Source: Cupriavidus basilensis (lineage in GTDB: Bacteria > Pseudomonadota > Gammaproteobacteria > Burkholderiales > Burkholderiaceae). From it: DNA of 64,000 nucleotides. Below are positions 39,375-49,313 of this stretch, in pieces. Both the position numbers and the translations under genes were made by a program. Location: positions 3,100,001 to 3,164,000 of the forward strand of contig NZ_CP010536.1 of assembly GCF_000832305.1 (NCBI RefSeq), given 5' to 3'. The notes under the pieces are model-generated. The model saw only the letters and a program-made list of their open reading frames with translations, was not told the origin of the DNA and searched no databases. The first letter of the stretch is position 1, and the number at the start of each line of letters is the position of its first letter.

Positions 39375-39704
39375 ATGCGCATCGACAACCTGCCTTTCGG
39401 CACCACCGACTGGTCTGACATCACCCCGACCCGCCACCCCGGCGACACCGGGGAAGCCCTCTGGCGCACCCGCCAGTTCGGCGACATCCGCGTTCGCATG
39501 GTGGAGTATTCCGCCGGCTATCTCGCCGATCACTGGTGCACAAAAGGGCACATCCTTTTTGTGCTGGAAGGCGAGTTGCATACCGAGCTGGAAGACGGCC
39601 GGCATTTCGTGCTCCGCGCGGGCACGAGCTACCAGGTCGCCGACCAGGCAGAGCCGCACCGTTCGTCCACCCCGACCGGGGCGCGGCTTTTTATCGTTGA
39701 CTGA
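39375..39704 (+). CDS. DHCW-motif cupin protein
   Basis: This 109-aa single-domain cupin contains the DHCW motif (LADHWCTKGHILFVLEGELHTEL) that defines a small family, plus the second cupin motif DGRHFVLRAGTSYQVAD. The metal ligands are presumably His and Glu of these stretches. Its function is unknown. It lies 109 nt after ridA and 39 nt before the aminotransferase gene. Confidence 0.82.
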   Translation: MRIDNLPFGTTDWSDITPTRHPGDTGEALWRTRQFGDIRVRMVEYSAGYLADHWCTKGHILFVLEGELHTELEDGRHFVLRAGTSYQVADQAEPHRSSTPTGARLFIVD

Positions 39705-39743
39705 GTCGAGCCAACCCGACTCCCCACACACCAAGAGAACATC

Positions 39744-40931
39744 ATGAACTGGGCCATCTCCCGCCGGGCGCAACAACTGACCAGCTCGGCTATCCGCGAA
39801 ATCCTGAAAGTGACCGAGCGTCCGGAAGTTATTTCCTTCGCGGGCGGCCTGCCGTCGCCGGCCACCTTCCCGGTAGCGGCCATGGAACAAGCGGTGGCCC
39901 GGATCTTCGCCGACAACCCGCAAGCCGCCCTGCAGTACGCCGCCACCGAAGGCTACATGCCGCTGCGCGAATTCATCGCCAAGCGCCATGCCGTGGACGT
40001 GGAGCGCGTGCTGATCACCACCGGCTCGCAGCAGGCGCTGGACCTGATCGCCAAGGTGATGATCGACCCGGGCAGCCCGGTGCTGGTGGAAACACCCAGC
40101 TACCTCGGCGCGCTGCAAGCCTTCTCGCTGTTCGAGCCCGAGTTCGTCTCGGTGCCGGGCGACGACAAGAGCCTGCTGCCGGAATCGCTCACGCCCGAGC
40201 TGACCGCCGGCGCGCGCTTCCTCTACGCCCTGCCCAACTTCCAGAACCCCACCGGACGGCGCATGCCGCTGGAGCGCCGCCAGGCCCTGGTGGCCCGCGC
40301 CCGCGAGCTCGGCCTGCTGCTGGTCGAGGATGATCCCTACGGCGAACTGAGCTATAGCGGCGACCAGTTGCCGAGCCTGCTGTCGATGAACCCCGACGGC
40401 GTGATCTACATGGGCTCGTTCTCCAAGATCCTGGCCCCCGGCCTGCGCCTGGGCTTTGTGATCGCCCCGCCCGAGCTGCACTTCAAGCTGTGCCAGGCCA
40501 AACAGGCGTCGGACCTGCATACGCCCAGCTTCACCCAGCGCCTTGCCTATGAAGTGGTGCGCGATGGCCTGCTGGACTCGCATATCCCCACCATCCGCAC
40601 GCTCTACGCGGCGCAGTGCCAGGCCATGCTGGACTCCCTCGCGCGCCACATGCCGGAAGGCGTGACCTGGAACGCGCCGGAAGGCGGCATGTTCATCTGG
40701 ATGGAGCTGCCCGAAGGCCTGGACAGCATGGAGATCCTGCAAGAAGCGGTCAACCGCAATGTGGCCTATGTGCCGGGCGCGCCGTTCTACGCCAGCAACC
40801 CGCGCCGCAATGCACTGCGCCTGGCCTTTGTCACGGTGGCGCCGGAGCGCATCGAGCAAGGCGTGGCCATCCTCGGCACGCTGTTCCGCGAAGCCATCGC
40901 CAAGCACGCGCCGCAAGCCAAGGCTGCCTGA
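39744..40931 (+). CDS. PLP-dependent aminotransferase (class I/II, LysN-like)
   Basis: This 395-aa fold-type I enzyme has the PLP lysine at K228 (GSFSKILAPGLRLGF). Other PLP-site elements are TTGSQQALDLIAKV, the Asn in PNFQNPTGRRM and the Asp in LLLVEDDPYGEL. It resembles 2-aminoadipate and related broad-range aminotransferases, the enzymatic relatives of the MocR domain encoded at the other end of this cluster. The substrate is unknown. It makes the module able to deaminate an amino acid that the exporters may also remove. Confidence 0.9.
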   Translation: MNWAISRRAQQLTSSAIREILKVTERPEVISFAGGLPSPATFPVAAMEQAVARIFADNPQAALQYAATEGYMPLREFIAKRHAVDVERVLITTGSQQALDLIAKVMIDPGSPVLVETPSYLGALQAFSLFEPEFVSVPGDDKSLLPESLTPELTAGARFLYALPNFQNPTGRRMPLERRQALVARARELGLLLVEDDPYGELSYSGDQLPSLLSMNPDGVIYMGSFSKILAPGLRLGFVIAPPELHFKLCQAKQASDLHTPSFTQRLAYEVVRDGLLDSHIPTIRTLYAAQCQAMLDSLARHMPEGVTWNAPEGGMFIWMELPEGLDSMEILQEAVNRNVAYVPGAPFYASNPRRNALRLAFVTVAPERIEQGVAILGTLFREAIAKHAPQAKAA

Positions 40932-41087
40932 GCGTCGCTTGAGCGACACGCATGGCACGGATACGTCTGCTGGCCGATACCGGGCTGGCGGGCTTCATGG
41001 CAAGATAACGGCCATTGCCTGTCAGTCCGGGCCACGAACGCGCAGGCATTGCGCATGCGCGGCCCACGCCTTGAGGAGAAGGTTCTC

Positions 41088-41732
41088 GTGCTGCGTATCT
41101 GGGGTCGGCTCTCATCGATCAACGTGCAGAAAGTGGTCTGGTGCGCGCGCGAGTTGCACCTTGACCACGAACGCATCGACATTGGCGTCAGCGAGGGCGA
41201 CCTCGACACCGAGGCCTATGTCCGGCTCAACCCCGACCGCAGCATCCCGGTGATCGAGGATTTCCGTGGCACCGACGTAGGCGGCGAGCCCTTTGTACTG
41301 TGGGAATCCAACGCCATCGTGCGCTATCTTTGCGCACACGACGGCGAGGACACCCTGTGGCCCGGCAACGTCAAGGCGCGCGCGCTGGCCGATCGCTGGA
41401 TGGACTGGCAAACCAACGCCTTCAGCCCGGCCATGGTCGACGCATTCCGCCACCTGGTGCGGCTGCCCGCCGAGCAGCGCGACCCTGACCTGATCGCCCG
41501 CTCCCTGGAGCGCACCGAACCGCTCGCGGCCCGGCTCGACGAAGCCCTGGCGCAGCGTGAATTCATCTGCGGCGACCGCTTCACCATGGCCGACATCCCG
41601 GTTGCCTGCGCCGCCCACCGCTGGCTGGGCCTGCCAGTCACACACCAGCCCCGCCCGCACCTTGAGCGCTGGGCAGCGGCCATGCGTGCACGGCCTGCCG
41701 CCCGCACCATCCTGACGCTGCCGCTGGTCTGA
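41088..41732 (+). CDS. Glutathione S-transferase family protein
   Basis: This 214-aa protein has a thioredoxin-fold N-domain (LRIWGRLSSINVQKVVWCARELHL; the Ser in SSINV is the likely GSH-activating residue, and VIEDFRG and LWESNAIVRYL bind GSH). An all-alpha C-domain follows, with the capping motif CGDRFTMADIPVACA. The GTG at 41088 was chosen because GAGGAGAAGG lies 5 nt upstream; ATG at 41049 or 41055 is less likely. It follows the aminotransferase by 156 nt and may be separately expressed. Confidence 0.87.
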   Translation: MLRIWGRLSSINVQKVVWCARELHLDHERIDIGVSEGDLDTEAYVRLNPDRSIPVIEDFRGTDVGGEPFVLWESNAIVRYLCAHDGEDTLWPGNVKARALADRWMDWQTNAFSPAMVDAFRHLVRLPAEQRDPDLIARSLERTEPLAARLDEALAQREFICGDRFTMADIPVACAAHRWLGLPVTHQPRPHLERWAAAMRARPAARTILTLPLV

Positions 41733-41767
41733 GCCGCCCCCCCTTATTTGCCGACTTGCCTGCCGGT

Positions 41768-42421
41768 CTACTTGCTGTTGCGCCCGCCCGACACCGCGGC
41801 AAGCACCCCCAGCCCGATCAGCGCACCGCCCGTCAGGTAGCGGCCCACGGCCTGCGCCCCCCTGGCGCGCGCGAGCAGCGGCAACAACGCCGCCGCGGCC
41901 AGCACATAGCAGCAATCGGTGGTGGCGGCGATCAGGACGAAGGTGCCGCCCAGGGCCACGCTCTGCGGCAGCGCCGCGATGGCGGGGTCCATGAACTGCG
42001 GCAGGAAGGCAGCGAAGAACAATGTGGTCTTGGGGTTGAACAAGGCCACCACGAAGCCATCGCGAAACACCCGCCGCAGCCCGGCGCTGCCAGCAGCCGG
42101 GTCCGCCTGCGCAGCAGCGGCCGGTCGCGCGCGCAGCGCCCGCACTCCCAGGTAGACCAGGTAGGCCGCACCTGCGTACTTCATCACGGCAAAGGCCAGC
42201 GACGACACCGCGAACAGCGCAGCCAGCCCCAGCGCCGCCGCCAGCACATTGACCAGGTTGCCCAACACCACGGCCGTCACCGAAGCCAGGCCGGCAAGCC
42301 GGCCTAGCGACAGCGTGCGCGCAACGATGTAGATCACCGCCGGCCCCGGTGTCACCGCAAGCAACAGGCTGGACAGCAGGAAAGCGGCAAGCACGTGACC
42401 GCCGGGAAGGATGTGCAGCAT
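41768..42421 (-). CDS. LysE/RhtB-family exporter (second copy)
   Basis: This 217-aa inner-membrane protein has six predicted helices and the signature LAVTPGPAVIYIVARTLSLG, then MKYAGAAYLVYLGVRALRAR and FNPKTTLFFAAFLPQF. AAGGAG lies 7 nt before the ATG. It is transcribed away from the lactate permease and converges on the GST gene. It is not closely similar to the LysE at 37136, so a recent duplication is unlikely. Confidence 0.88.
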   Translation of the reverse strand: MLHILPGGHVLAAFLLSSLLLAVTPGPAVIYIVARTLSLGRLAGLASVTAVVLGNLVNVLAAALGLAALFAVSSLAFAVMKYAGAAYLVYLGVRALRARPAAAAQADPAAGSAGLRRVFRDGFVVALFNPKTTLFFAAFLPQFMDPAIAALPQSVALGGTFVLIAATTDCCYVLAAAALLPLLARARGAQAVGRYLTGGALIGLGVLAAVSGGRNSK

Positions 42422-42809
42422 GGCAATGCTCCTTCAGAAACAAGAACGCCACCTTTCATGCCGGACCGGTCGACTTACCGGCAGCGCCAAGGCGAAAAAG
42501 GACGACCGGCACATTCTGCCACCACCGGCCCGGCCAACATACATTTGCGTATCGAGTGGTTTGGAGTACTCTGCCAATAAGGCAGCGAGTGCGCCAACCT
42601 GCCCCCCAGGCAAACCCTGATCCATGAATCCGGCTCACGATGACGGTGACTGGATTTAGGGCAGCGCGGCAGGAACCCATCCTTAAAATCCGAAGCTTGC
42701 CGGTCGCGCGGTGGGCAAGTTGGCAATACGCGCCCGGACAAAAAGCTGACGCGGCAGCCTGCGCCTAATACAAAAGAAACCTGTCGCCCCAACCCGAGGA
42801 GGATTCATC
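42422..42809. other. 388-bp divergent gap between lysE and the lactate permease gene
   Basis: No credible gene or strong promoter match was seen. The lldP ribosome-binding site GAGGAGG (42796-42802) is the only clear signal. Confidence 0.5.
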
Positions 42810-44486
42810 GTGTGGACTCAAGTCTATGACCCGCTAGGCAGCCTGGCATTGTCCACGCTGGCAGCGGGGATTCCTGTCGCCGTACTGCTGGCGGCGTTAG
42901 CCTTCTTTCACCTGCAGGCCCACCTGGCCGCCGGGCTGGCCCTGGTGGTCGGCGTGGTCATTGCCTCCGCAGTGTTCGGCATGCCCGCCGCAATGGCAGG
43001 CAAGGCTGCCGGCCTGGGCATCGCATCGGGCCTGTTCCCGATCGGCTGGATCGTGCTGAACATCATCTTCCTGCACCGGCTGACCACCATCAACGGCTCC
43101 TTCAAGGTGCTGCAGAACTCGATCTCCGGCATCACCGAAGACCGGCGCCTGCAACTGCTGCTGGTGGCCTTCAGCTTCGGCGCTTTCTTTGAAGGCGCCG
43201 CCGGCTTCGGCACGCCAGTGGCGGTCACCGGCGCCATCCTGATCGGCCTCGGTTTCTCGCCGCTGGCGGCATCCGGCCTGGCGCTGATCGCCAATACCGC
43301 GCCGGTGGCCTTCGGCGCGCTGGGCGCGCCGCTGATCGGCCTGTCCGCGGTGACAGGCCTGGACCTGCTGCATCTCTCGGCCATGGTCGGCCGGCAGTTG
43401 CCCTTCTTCTCGTTGCTTGTGCCGTTCTGGCTGATCTGGGCCTTTGCCGGCTTGCGCGGCATGCTGGCGATCTGGCCGGCGATCCTGGTGGCCGGCGTCA
43501 CCTTCGCCGTGCCGCAGTTCCTGGTGTCGAACTACCACGGCCCCTGGCTGGTGGACGTGATTGCCGCGCTGGTGTCGATGGGCTGCCTGACGCTGTTCCT
43601 GAAGGTCTGGAAGCCCAAGGAAATCTGGACCTCCACGCGCATCCTCGGCCGCAGGGACGACTCCAAGGTCGACGACCCCGAAGCGGTGGCCGCCGAAGCC
43701 CGCGCCAGCGCCGCCTCCGCCGGCATCTCGGTGGTCAAGGCCTGGATGCCCTGGGTGATCCTGACCGTATTCGTCTTTGTCTGGGGCGTGCCGGAATTCA
43801 AGAAGCTGATGGACGGCCTGTGGCAATGGAAATTCCCCATCCCCGGCCTCGACAAAGCCGTGTTCAAGGTGCCGCCGGTGGTGCCGAAGGCCACTGCCGA
43901 AGGCGCGGTCTTCACGTTCAACGTGTTGTCGATGGCCGGCACCGGCATCCTGGTCTCGGGCATTCTCGGCGGCCTGCTGATGGGCTACTCCTTGCCGCGC
44001 CTCGTCAGGGAATACTGGGAGACCATCAAGCTGGTGAAGTATTCGCTGCTGACCATCTGCGCGATGTTCGGCGTGGGCTACCTGACCCGTTACTCGGGCC
44101 TGGATGCCACGCTGGGCCTGGCCTTTGCCCACACCGGCGTGCTCTACCCGCTGTTTGGCACCATGCTGGGCTGGCTGGGCGTGGCGCTGACCGGGTCCGA
44201 CACCGCCTCCAACGTGCTCTTTGGCGGCCTGCAGAAGACCACGGCCGAGCAGCTCGGCCTATCGCCGATCCTGATGGCCTCGGCCAACAGCTCGGGCGGT
44301 GTGATGGGCAAGATGATCGATGCGCAGTCCATCGTGGTGGCGTCCACCGCCACCAAGTGGTACGGGCACGAAGGCGAGATCCTGCGCTATGTGTTTTTCC
44401 ACTCGATCGCGCTGGCGATCCTGGTGGGGCTGTTCATTACGCTGCAGGCTTATGTGCATCCGTTCACGCAGATGGTGATTCACTGA
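42810..44486 (+). CDS. lldP: L-lactate permease (LctP family)
   Basis: This 558-aa proton-coupled lactate/glycolate carrier has about 12-14 helices. Family motifs are GSFKVLQNSISGITEDRR, FGAFFEGAAGFGTPVAVTGA and the C-terminal GSDTASNVLFGGLQKTTAEQL followed by SANSSGGVMGKMIDAQSI. It uses a GTG start 7 nt after a strong GAGGAGG. No lactate dehydrogenase or LldR gene is adjacent, so its regulation is not visible here. Confidence 0.93.
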   Translation: MWTQVYDPLGSLALSTLAAGIPVAVLLAALAFFHLQAHLAAGLALVVGVVIASAVFGMPAAMAGKAAGLGIASGLFPIGWIVLNIIFLHRLTTINGSFKVLQNSISGITEDRRLQLLLVAFSFGAFFEGAAGFGTPVAVTGAILIGLGFSPLAASGLALIANTAPVAFGALGAPLIGLSAVTGLDLLHLSAMVGRQLPFFSLLVPFWLIWAFAGLRGMLAIWPAILVAGVTFAVPQFLVSNYHGPWLVDVIAALVSMGCLTLFLKVWKPKEIWTSTRILGRRDDSKVDDPEAVAAEARASAASAGISVVKAWMPWVILTVFVFVWGVPEFKKLMDGLWQWKFPIPGLDKAVFKVPPVVPKATAEGAVFTFNVLSMAGTGILVSGILGGLLMGYSLPRLVREYWETIKLVKYSLLTICAMFGVGYLTRYSGLDATLGLAFAHTGVLYPLFGTMLGWLGVALTGSDTASNVLFGGLQKTTAEQLGLSPILMASANSSGGVMGKMIDAQSIVVASTATKWYGHEGEILRYVFFHSIALAILVGLFITLQAYVHPFTQMVIH

Positions 44487-44507
44487 GCTGGCAAACCAGC
44501 GGCCATG

Positions 44508-44538
44508 AAAAAGGCCCCGCTATTGCATGGGCGGGGCC
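44508..44538 (-). terminator. Terminator of the toxin-antitoxin operon
   Basis: Stem GGCCCCGC (44513-44520) with GCGGGGCC (44531-44538), followed on the minus strand by TTTTT, 42 nt past the toxin stop. It lies between the convergent lldP and toxin genes. Confidence 0.8.
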
Positions 44539-44579
44539 AGACTGAAGCTGAAACGGGAGCTGGGCGCCGGAGCCCGCGC

Positions 44580-45005
44580 TCAGCCCCCAAACCAGTTGAC
44601 CAGCCGCAAGCCCGCCAGCCCGGCAAAATCCCTGATATTGCGCGTCACCAACGTCAGGCCGTGCGCCATCGCGACGGATGCGACCTGTCCGTCCACAAAG
44701 GGCAGGCTCAGCCCAGCCCGCTCCCGCGAATTGCGTAGCTCGGCATGAATCCGTGCCGCAGCGCTGTCATAGGGCAAGACCGGCAAGCTGCCCGCCACTT
44801 CCTGCACGAAACGGCCAACTGCGTCCTTGCGCTGGCCATCCGGCATGCGCAGCCAGCCATAACGTAATTCATGCCAGACCGGCGCCGGAATAACCAGTTC
44901 GCCATCGAATCGGGCCAGGTTCGCCATGACCCCTGCATCCGGTTCTGGCCGCATTGCCTCCGAGACAATGTTGGTGTCCAGCAGCCAACTCGCAGCGCTC
45001 ACCAT
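44580..45005 (-). CDS. vapC: PIN-domain toxin, VapC type
   Basis: This 141-aa PIN nuclease has the acidic active-site residues Asp10 (WLLDTN), Glu16 (IVSEAM), the Asp of PFVDGQVASVA and the Asp of TRNIRDFAGL. VapC proteins cleave tRNA or rRNA. The start overlaps the antitoxin's end by 7 nt, implying translational coupling. It is the last gene of the pair and is followed by a terminator. Confidence 0.88.
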   Translation of the reverse strand: MVSAASWLLDTNIVSEAMRPEPDAGVMANLARFDGELVIPAPVWHELRYGWLRMPDGQRKDAVGRFVQEVAGSLPVLPYDSAAARIHAELRNSRERAGLSLPFVDGQVASVAMAHGLTLVTRNIRDFAGLAGLRLVNWFGG

Positions 45006-45271
45006 GTGAAGTCACGCCCGTCGCCGGGTTGACGCACATGCTCGAATGGGTCGGCTTCATCTTCCGGTTGCGCGTGCTCGCTGCGCCATTCACTCAAACG
45101 CCCAAAGAAGCCAGACGTGGAACCGACAAGCAGCCGGTATTGCGACCAGGACATCAACACTGCAGCCGGCTGACCGCGCCGGGAGATCAGCAGCGGTTCC
45201 TGCCCGCTCTCCGCGTCCCGAAGCACATCGGAGAGATGCGCTCTTGCCTCCGAGAATGGAATGGTTTGCAT
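44999..45271 (-). CDS. Phd/YefM-type antitoxin
   Basis: This 90-aa protein begins MQTIPFSEARAHLSDVLRDAESGQEPLLISRRGQPAAVLMSWSQY (key motif positions 1-45), the classic Phd/YefM DNA-binding fold. The acidic C-terminal tail (QPEDEADPFEHVRQ) would wrap the toxin. It starts 22 bp downstream of an inverted repeat that is a natural autoregulatory operator. Confidence 0.88.
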   Translation of the reverse strand: MQTIPFSEARAHLSDVLRDAESGQEPLLISRRGQPAAVLMSWSQYRLLVGSTSGFFGRLSEWRSEHAQPEDEADPFEHVRQPGDGRDFTW

Positions 45272-45293
45272 AGCCTTACCTCCCACATCGAAA

Positions 45294-45312
45294 TGTACAA
45301 TCCAATTGTACA
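45294..45312. promoter_or_regulatory. Toxin-antitoxin operator
   Basis: TGTACAAT (45294-45301) and ATTGTACA (45305-45312) form a perfect 8-bp inverted repeat with a 3-bp centre, directly upstream of the antitoxin gene. Binding by the Phd-type antitoxin is inferred. Confidence 0.7.
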
Positions 45313-45381
45313 ACAATGAGCCACCGAGTGTCGGCGGGGAGGGGTTCTTTGCGGCGATGACGATGACGATGACCACGGCCC

Positions 45382-46338
45382 TCAGGCCATCAACCGGTAG
45401 GCCAGCCGCGCCGCAGCCCGAGCGCCGCAGGCGTCACGGTCATAGAGCGGATTGAACTCCGCCAGGTCCGCCACGCGCAGCTTGCCGCTGGCGCGCACCA
45501 GCGCCACCACCTCCTCCACCACGGGCAGGGGCACGCCATAAGGGGCGGGCGCCGAGACAGCCGGCATCACTGCCGCCGGCAGCACGTCCAGGTCGATCGT
45601 GAGGTAGACGTGATCGACCGCATCCATCAGCCCCTGCAACTCGGCAAGCCGCGCGTCCAGGTGCCGTTCCTGCATCTGCACGTCCTCGACGTAGTGCACG
45701 CCAAGCGCCTGGGCATGCGCGAACAGCGCGGCGGTATTGCCGAGGCGGCTGACGCCCAGGCAAGCGTATTCGAAACGCTGTCCGCGCTCGTGGCAGGCCT
45801 GCGCGATCTGGTCGAAGGGCGTGCCCGAACTGCCTGGACGGCCAGTGCGCAGGTCGAAGTGCGCATCGAGGTTGATCACCAGCACGCGGCCGTGGTCGCC
45901 ACGCGCATCGAGATGCGCGCGCAGCCCCTGCCAGGTGCCCCAGGCGATCTCGTGGCCACCGCCGAGCACCAGCGGGAATGCACCCTGCGCCAGTTCGGCC
46001 GCGACCGCTGTTGCCAACGCTTGCTGCGCCGTCTCGAGATCGCCATCGTGGCAGACGACATCGCCCGCATCGTGGAACGCTGCCAGGCCATGGGCCGGGA
46101 TGCCGGCCAGCGCGCGGCGGATCTCGCGCGGGCCACCAGCCGCGCCGGGACGGCCTAGGTTGCGCAGCACGCCGGCGTCGCAGCAAAAGCCCAGCAGCAC
46201 GGGCGCGCCGGGCACGCGTTCGGCGCCTTGCGCGCGCACGACATGGAACAGCCGGCGCGTGTCGCCCAACTCGCCTGCATCGCTGCGGCCGCGCCAGATG
46301 CTGCCCGGCGCTGCAGCCATTGGATCTCTTTCGCTCAT
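45382..46338 (-). CDS. hutG: Formimidoylglutamase (arginase/ureohydrolase family)
   Basis: This enzyme hydrolyses N-formimidoyl-glutamate to glutamate and formamide, the last step of this histidine pathway. The 318-aa product has the Mn-binding motifs [20 protein letters not shown] and [18 protein letters not shown]. The assignment as HutG rather than arginase or agmatinase rests on the hut operon context. It overlaps the MFS gene by 4 nt (ATGA). A short GATGAC triple repeat lies just past its stop. Confidence 0.9.
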   Translation of the reverse strand: MSERDPMAAAPGSIWRGRSDAGELGDTRRLFHVVRAQGAERVPGAPVLLGFCCDAGVLRNLGRPGAAGGPREIRRALAGIPAHGLAAFHDAGDVVCHDGDLETAQQALATAVAAELAQGAFPLVLGGGHEIAWGTWQGLRAHLDARGDHGRVLVINLDAHFDLRTGRPGSSGTPFDQIAQACHERGQRFEYACLGVSRLGNTAALFAHAQALGVHYVEDVQMQERHLDARLAELQGLMDAVDHVYLTIDLDVLPAAVMPAVSAPAPYGVPLPVVEEVVALVRASGKLRVADLAEFNPLYDRDACGARAAARLAYRLMA

Positions 46339-47642
46339 GACAGGCGGCGGCCCAGGGTTTCCGGCACCATCGCCAGGCCGATCAGCGAGACCAGGCCGCA
46401 GCCGATCACGTAGAACGCGGGCGCGTTGGGATTGGCGGTGAGATGGATCAGCTCGGTCGAGAAGAACTGCGCGAAACCACCGAAGATGGCAATCGCCACG
46501 CAGTAGGCAATCGACAGGCCGGTGGCGCGCATGCGCTGTGGCAGCACCTCGCTGACCAGCACCATCGACGCGGGCGAAGTCATCGACATCGGCACCGATA
46601 GGCAGCCCACCACCAGCAGCAGGCGCGTCAGGCTGGGCTCGGCGTTGATCAGCACGAAAGCGGGATAGATCATCAGCAGCAAGGCCACGCGCGACCACAG
46701 CACCACCGGGCGCCGCCCCACCCGGTCGCTCAGCCAGCCCGCCAACGGCGACAGCACGACCTGCACGGCAGCGGCCACGCAAGCGGCCCAGATGCCCAGC
46801 GACAGCGGCATATGCAGCTGGCTAACGGCATAGTTGCTCAGGTAGTACACCACGATATAGGTCGATGAAGCCACGCCGATCATCAGCAGGATGCTGGCCA
46901 CCAGCGCACGCCCGTGCTCACGCAGCAACTGCAGCGTGGAGCCGCGCTCCGGCTCGCCGGCGGCCGGCGCCGTCTCTTCCAGGCGGCGGCGAATCACCAG
47001 GCCCACCGGGATCACCAGGATGCCGATCACGAAGGCCAGGCGCCAGCCCCATGCCTCCAGCGCCTGCTGCTCCAGCACATTGCTGAGCAGCAGGCCGACC
47101 AGCGCGCCGAACAGCGCCGCCAGGCCCTGGCTGAACGGCTGCCAGCCGGTATAGAAACCGCGCGAGCGGTCATCTGCATATTCCAGCAGCAGTGCCGTGG
47201 AGGCACCCATCTCCCCGCCGATGGCAAAGCCTTGCACCAGGCGCGCGAGCAGGATCATGATCGGCGCGAGCATGCCGATCTGCGCATACGTCGGCGTGAC
47301 CACGAAGATCACCGAGCTCAGGCCCATCAGCCAGAGCGTCAGCGCCACCGCCGGCTTGCGCCCGACACGGTCGGCATACATGCCGATCAGCAGGCCGCCC
47401 AGCGGGCGCATCAGGAAACCCACGCCAAAAGTGGCGAAGGACAACAGCAACTGCCCCGTGGGATCGGAAACCGGGAAATACAGGCGGCCGATCAGCGTGG
47501 CGAAGAAGCTGTAGACCACGAAGTCGTAGAACTCCAGGCCATTGCCAACGGTGATGGCAGCGATGGACTTGAACCGGGACAGCGGCCGGGCCGTAGCGGC
47601 ATGCGGGGCCGCTACGCCGGGAATGGTGTAGTCGATGGACAA
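46335..47642 (-). CDS. MFS transporter, metabolite:H+ symporter type
   Basis: This inner-membrane carrier of about 435 aa has 12 helices. Signatures are [24 protein letters not shown], the MFS loop motifs [14 protein letters not shown] and [11 protein letters not shown], and [14 protein letters not shown]. This pattern belongs to the MHS/sugar-acid symporters. The likely start is TTG at 47642 with GGAG 7 nt upstream; an in-frame GTG at 47681 is possible. Its place between the hut permease and hutG suggests uptake of histidine, urocanate or an intermediate. Confidence 0.85.
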   Translation of the reverse strand: MSIDYTIPGVAAPHAATARPLSRFKSIAAITVGNGLEFYDFVVYSFFATLIGRLYFPVSDPTGQLLLSFATFGVGFLMRPLGGLLIGMYADRVGRKPAVALTLWLMGLSSVIFVVTPTYAQIGMLAPIMILLARLVQGFAIGGEMGASTALLLEYADDRSRGFYTGWQPFSQGLAALFGALVGLLLSNVLEQQALEAWGWRLAFVIGILVIPVGLVIRRRLEETAPAAGEPERGSTLQLLREHGRALVASILLMIGVASSTYIVVYYLSNYAVSQLHMPLSLGIWAACVAAAVQVVLSPLAGWLSDRVGRRPVVLWSRVALLLMIYPAFVLINAEPSLTRLLLVVGCLSVPMSMTSPASMVLVSEVLPQRMRATGLSIAYCVAIAIFGGFAQFFSTELIHLTANPNAPAFYVIGCGLVSLIGLAMVPETLGRRLS

Positions 47643-47824
47643 GATGTAACTCCGAAGCAAGATAATCCTGGCCGCCCGCAAGCGGGCGGCGAGCGCGAGC
47701 CAGAGGGGGGCTTCGCGCCACTACGGCAGCGCGCGCAGCTGGCGCGCGCTACCGGTCACCCTGGCACCCGGCTGGAAAGATGCCAGGCAACGCGGGCCAT
47801 GCCGACGCATGGTCCGCGCATGCA

Positions 47825-49225
47825 TCAGTCCGCCGCAAAGGAGGAAGCCGGCGCACCCTCCTGGCCCCGCGGCCGCCCCCAGCACCACCACGCCACCACC
47901 AGCAGCAGCAGCCACACCGCGCCCACCAGCAGCGCTGCGCGGGTCTGCGGGAACCAGCCAAGCACGCCGAAGATGAACAGCATGAAGGCGGTGGCCGCGA
48001 GCGGCGCTACCGGCCAGAACGGCACGGGGAACTTCAGCGCCGCCACCTCGGCGCGGCTCATGCGCCTGCGCAAGGCGACCTGCGACAGCAAGATCATCAG
48101 CCACACCCAGACCGTGGCAAAGGTGGCGATGGAAGCGATCAGCGTGAACACGTCCTCGGGCATCACGTAGTTGAGCACCACGCCGGCCAGCAGCGCGAAA
48201 GCCATCACCACCACCGTCATCCAGGGCACGCCCTTGCGCGATACGCTGGCGAAGATGCGTGGCGCCTGCCGTTGCACCGCCATGCCATACAGCATGCGGC
48301 CGGCGCCGAAGATGTCGCTGTTGATGGCGGATACCGCGGCGGAGATGACCACGATATTGAGCACCGCGGCGGCCGAGCCAATGCCCAGCCGGCTGAAGAT
48401 CTGCACAAAGGGGCTGCCCTCGCTACCGATGCGGTGCCATGGATAGAGAGACATCAACACCGCCAGCGTCAGCACATAGAACAGCAGGATGCGCAGGGGC
48501 ACCGCGTTGATCGCACGGGGAATCACGCGCTGCGGGTCGCGCGCCTCGCCGGCCGTGATGCCGATGATCTCAATGCCGCCAAAGGCGAACATCACCACGG
48601 CGAACGAGGCGATCACGCCAGCAATGCCGTTGGGCATGAAGCCGCCGTGGGTCCAGAGGTTGTGGATGCCGGTGGCAACGCCGCCGTCGGCCATGCCGAA
48701 ACCGAACAGCATGATGGCAACGCCGCCGCCGATCATCGCGACGATGGCGCCAACCTTCAGCAGCGAAAGCCAGAACTCCAGCTCACCGAACACCTTGACG
48801 CTGAGCAGGTTGAGCCCGCCGATCAGGAACACGATGCCGAGCACCCAGATCCAGCGCGGCACGTCCGGGAACCAGAAGCCCATGTAAATGCCGAAGGCGG
48901 TCACGTCCGCCAGGCAAACGACGATCATCTCGAAGGCATAGGTCCAGCCAAGCAGGAAGCCCGCCAGCGGTCCCAGGCCGGTGCTGGCGTACTGACCGAA
49001 CGAACCCGCCACCGGATTGCGCACCGCCATCTCGCCCAGCGCGCGCATCACCATGTAGACCGCGGCGCCACCGATCACGTAGGCCAGCAGCACCGCCGGT
49101 CCCGCGGTTTGGATGGCGGAGGCCGAGCCGTAGAAAAGTCCCGTGCCGATGGCCGATCCGAGCGCCATGAAGCGGATATGACGGGCGCTGAGGCCACGCT
49201 GCAGGCCTTGCGACTGCTCTTGCAT
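47825..49225 (-). CDS. Amino-acid permease (AAT family), probable histidine permease
   Basis: This 466-aa APC-superfamily carrier has 12 helices. The family opening is [25 protein letters not shown], with [40 protein letters not shown] and [16 protein letters not shown]. It is related to ProY/HutT-type permeases. Histidine as substrate is inferred from its position directly downstream of hutH. A hairpin (47792-47817) without a T-run lies past its stop, before the MFS gene. Confidence 0.87.
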   Translation of the reverse strand: MQEQSQGLQRGLSARHIRFMALGSAIGTGLFYGSASAIQTAGPAVLLAYVIGGAAVYMVMRALGEMAVRNPVAGSFGQYASTGLGPLAGFLLGWTYAFEMIVVCLADVTAFGIYMGFWFPDVPRWIWVLGIVFLIGGLNLLSVKVFGELEFWLSLLKVGAIVAMIGGGVAIMLFGFGMADGGVATGIHNLWTHGGFMPNGIAGVIASFAVVMFAFGGIEIIGITAGEARDPQRVIPRAINAVPLRILLFYVLTLAVLMSLYPWHRIGSEGSPFVQIFSRLGIGSAAAVLNIVVISAAVSAINSDIFGAGRMLYGMAVQRQAPRIFASVSRKGVPWMTVVVMAFALLAGVVLNYVMPEDVFTLIASIATFATVWVWLMILLSQVALRRRMSRAEVAALKFPVPFWPVAPLAATAFMLFIFGVLGWFPQTRAALLVGAVWLLLLVVAWWCWGRPRGQEGAPASSFAAD

Positions 49226-49313
49226 TGATTTGTCTCCGAATCTTTATTTTTGTCGCGCCCGGGCGCGGGCTGCTGCGTGGCAGGCATCCCGTCCCGGGCG
49301 TCATGCCCAAGCC

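Noticed and set aside
45356..45373. GATGAC triple repeat downstream of hutG
   Set aside because: Too short to infer phase variation and lies outside any gene.
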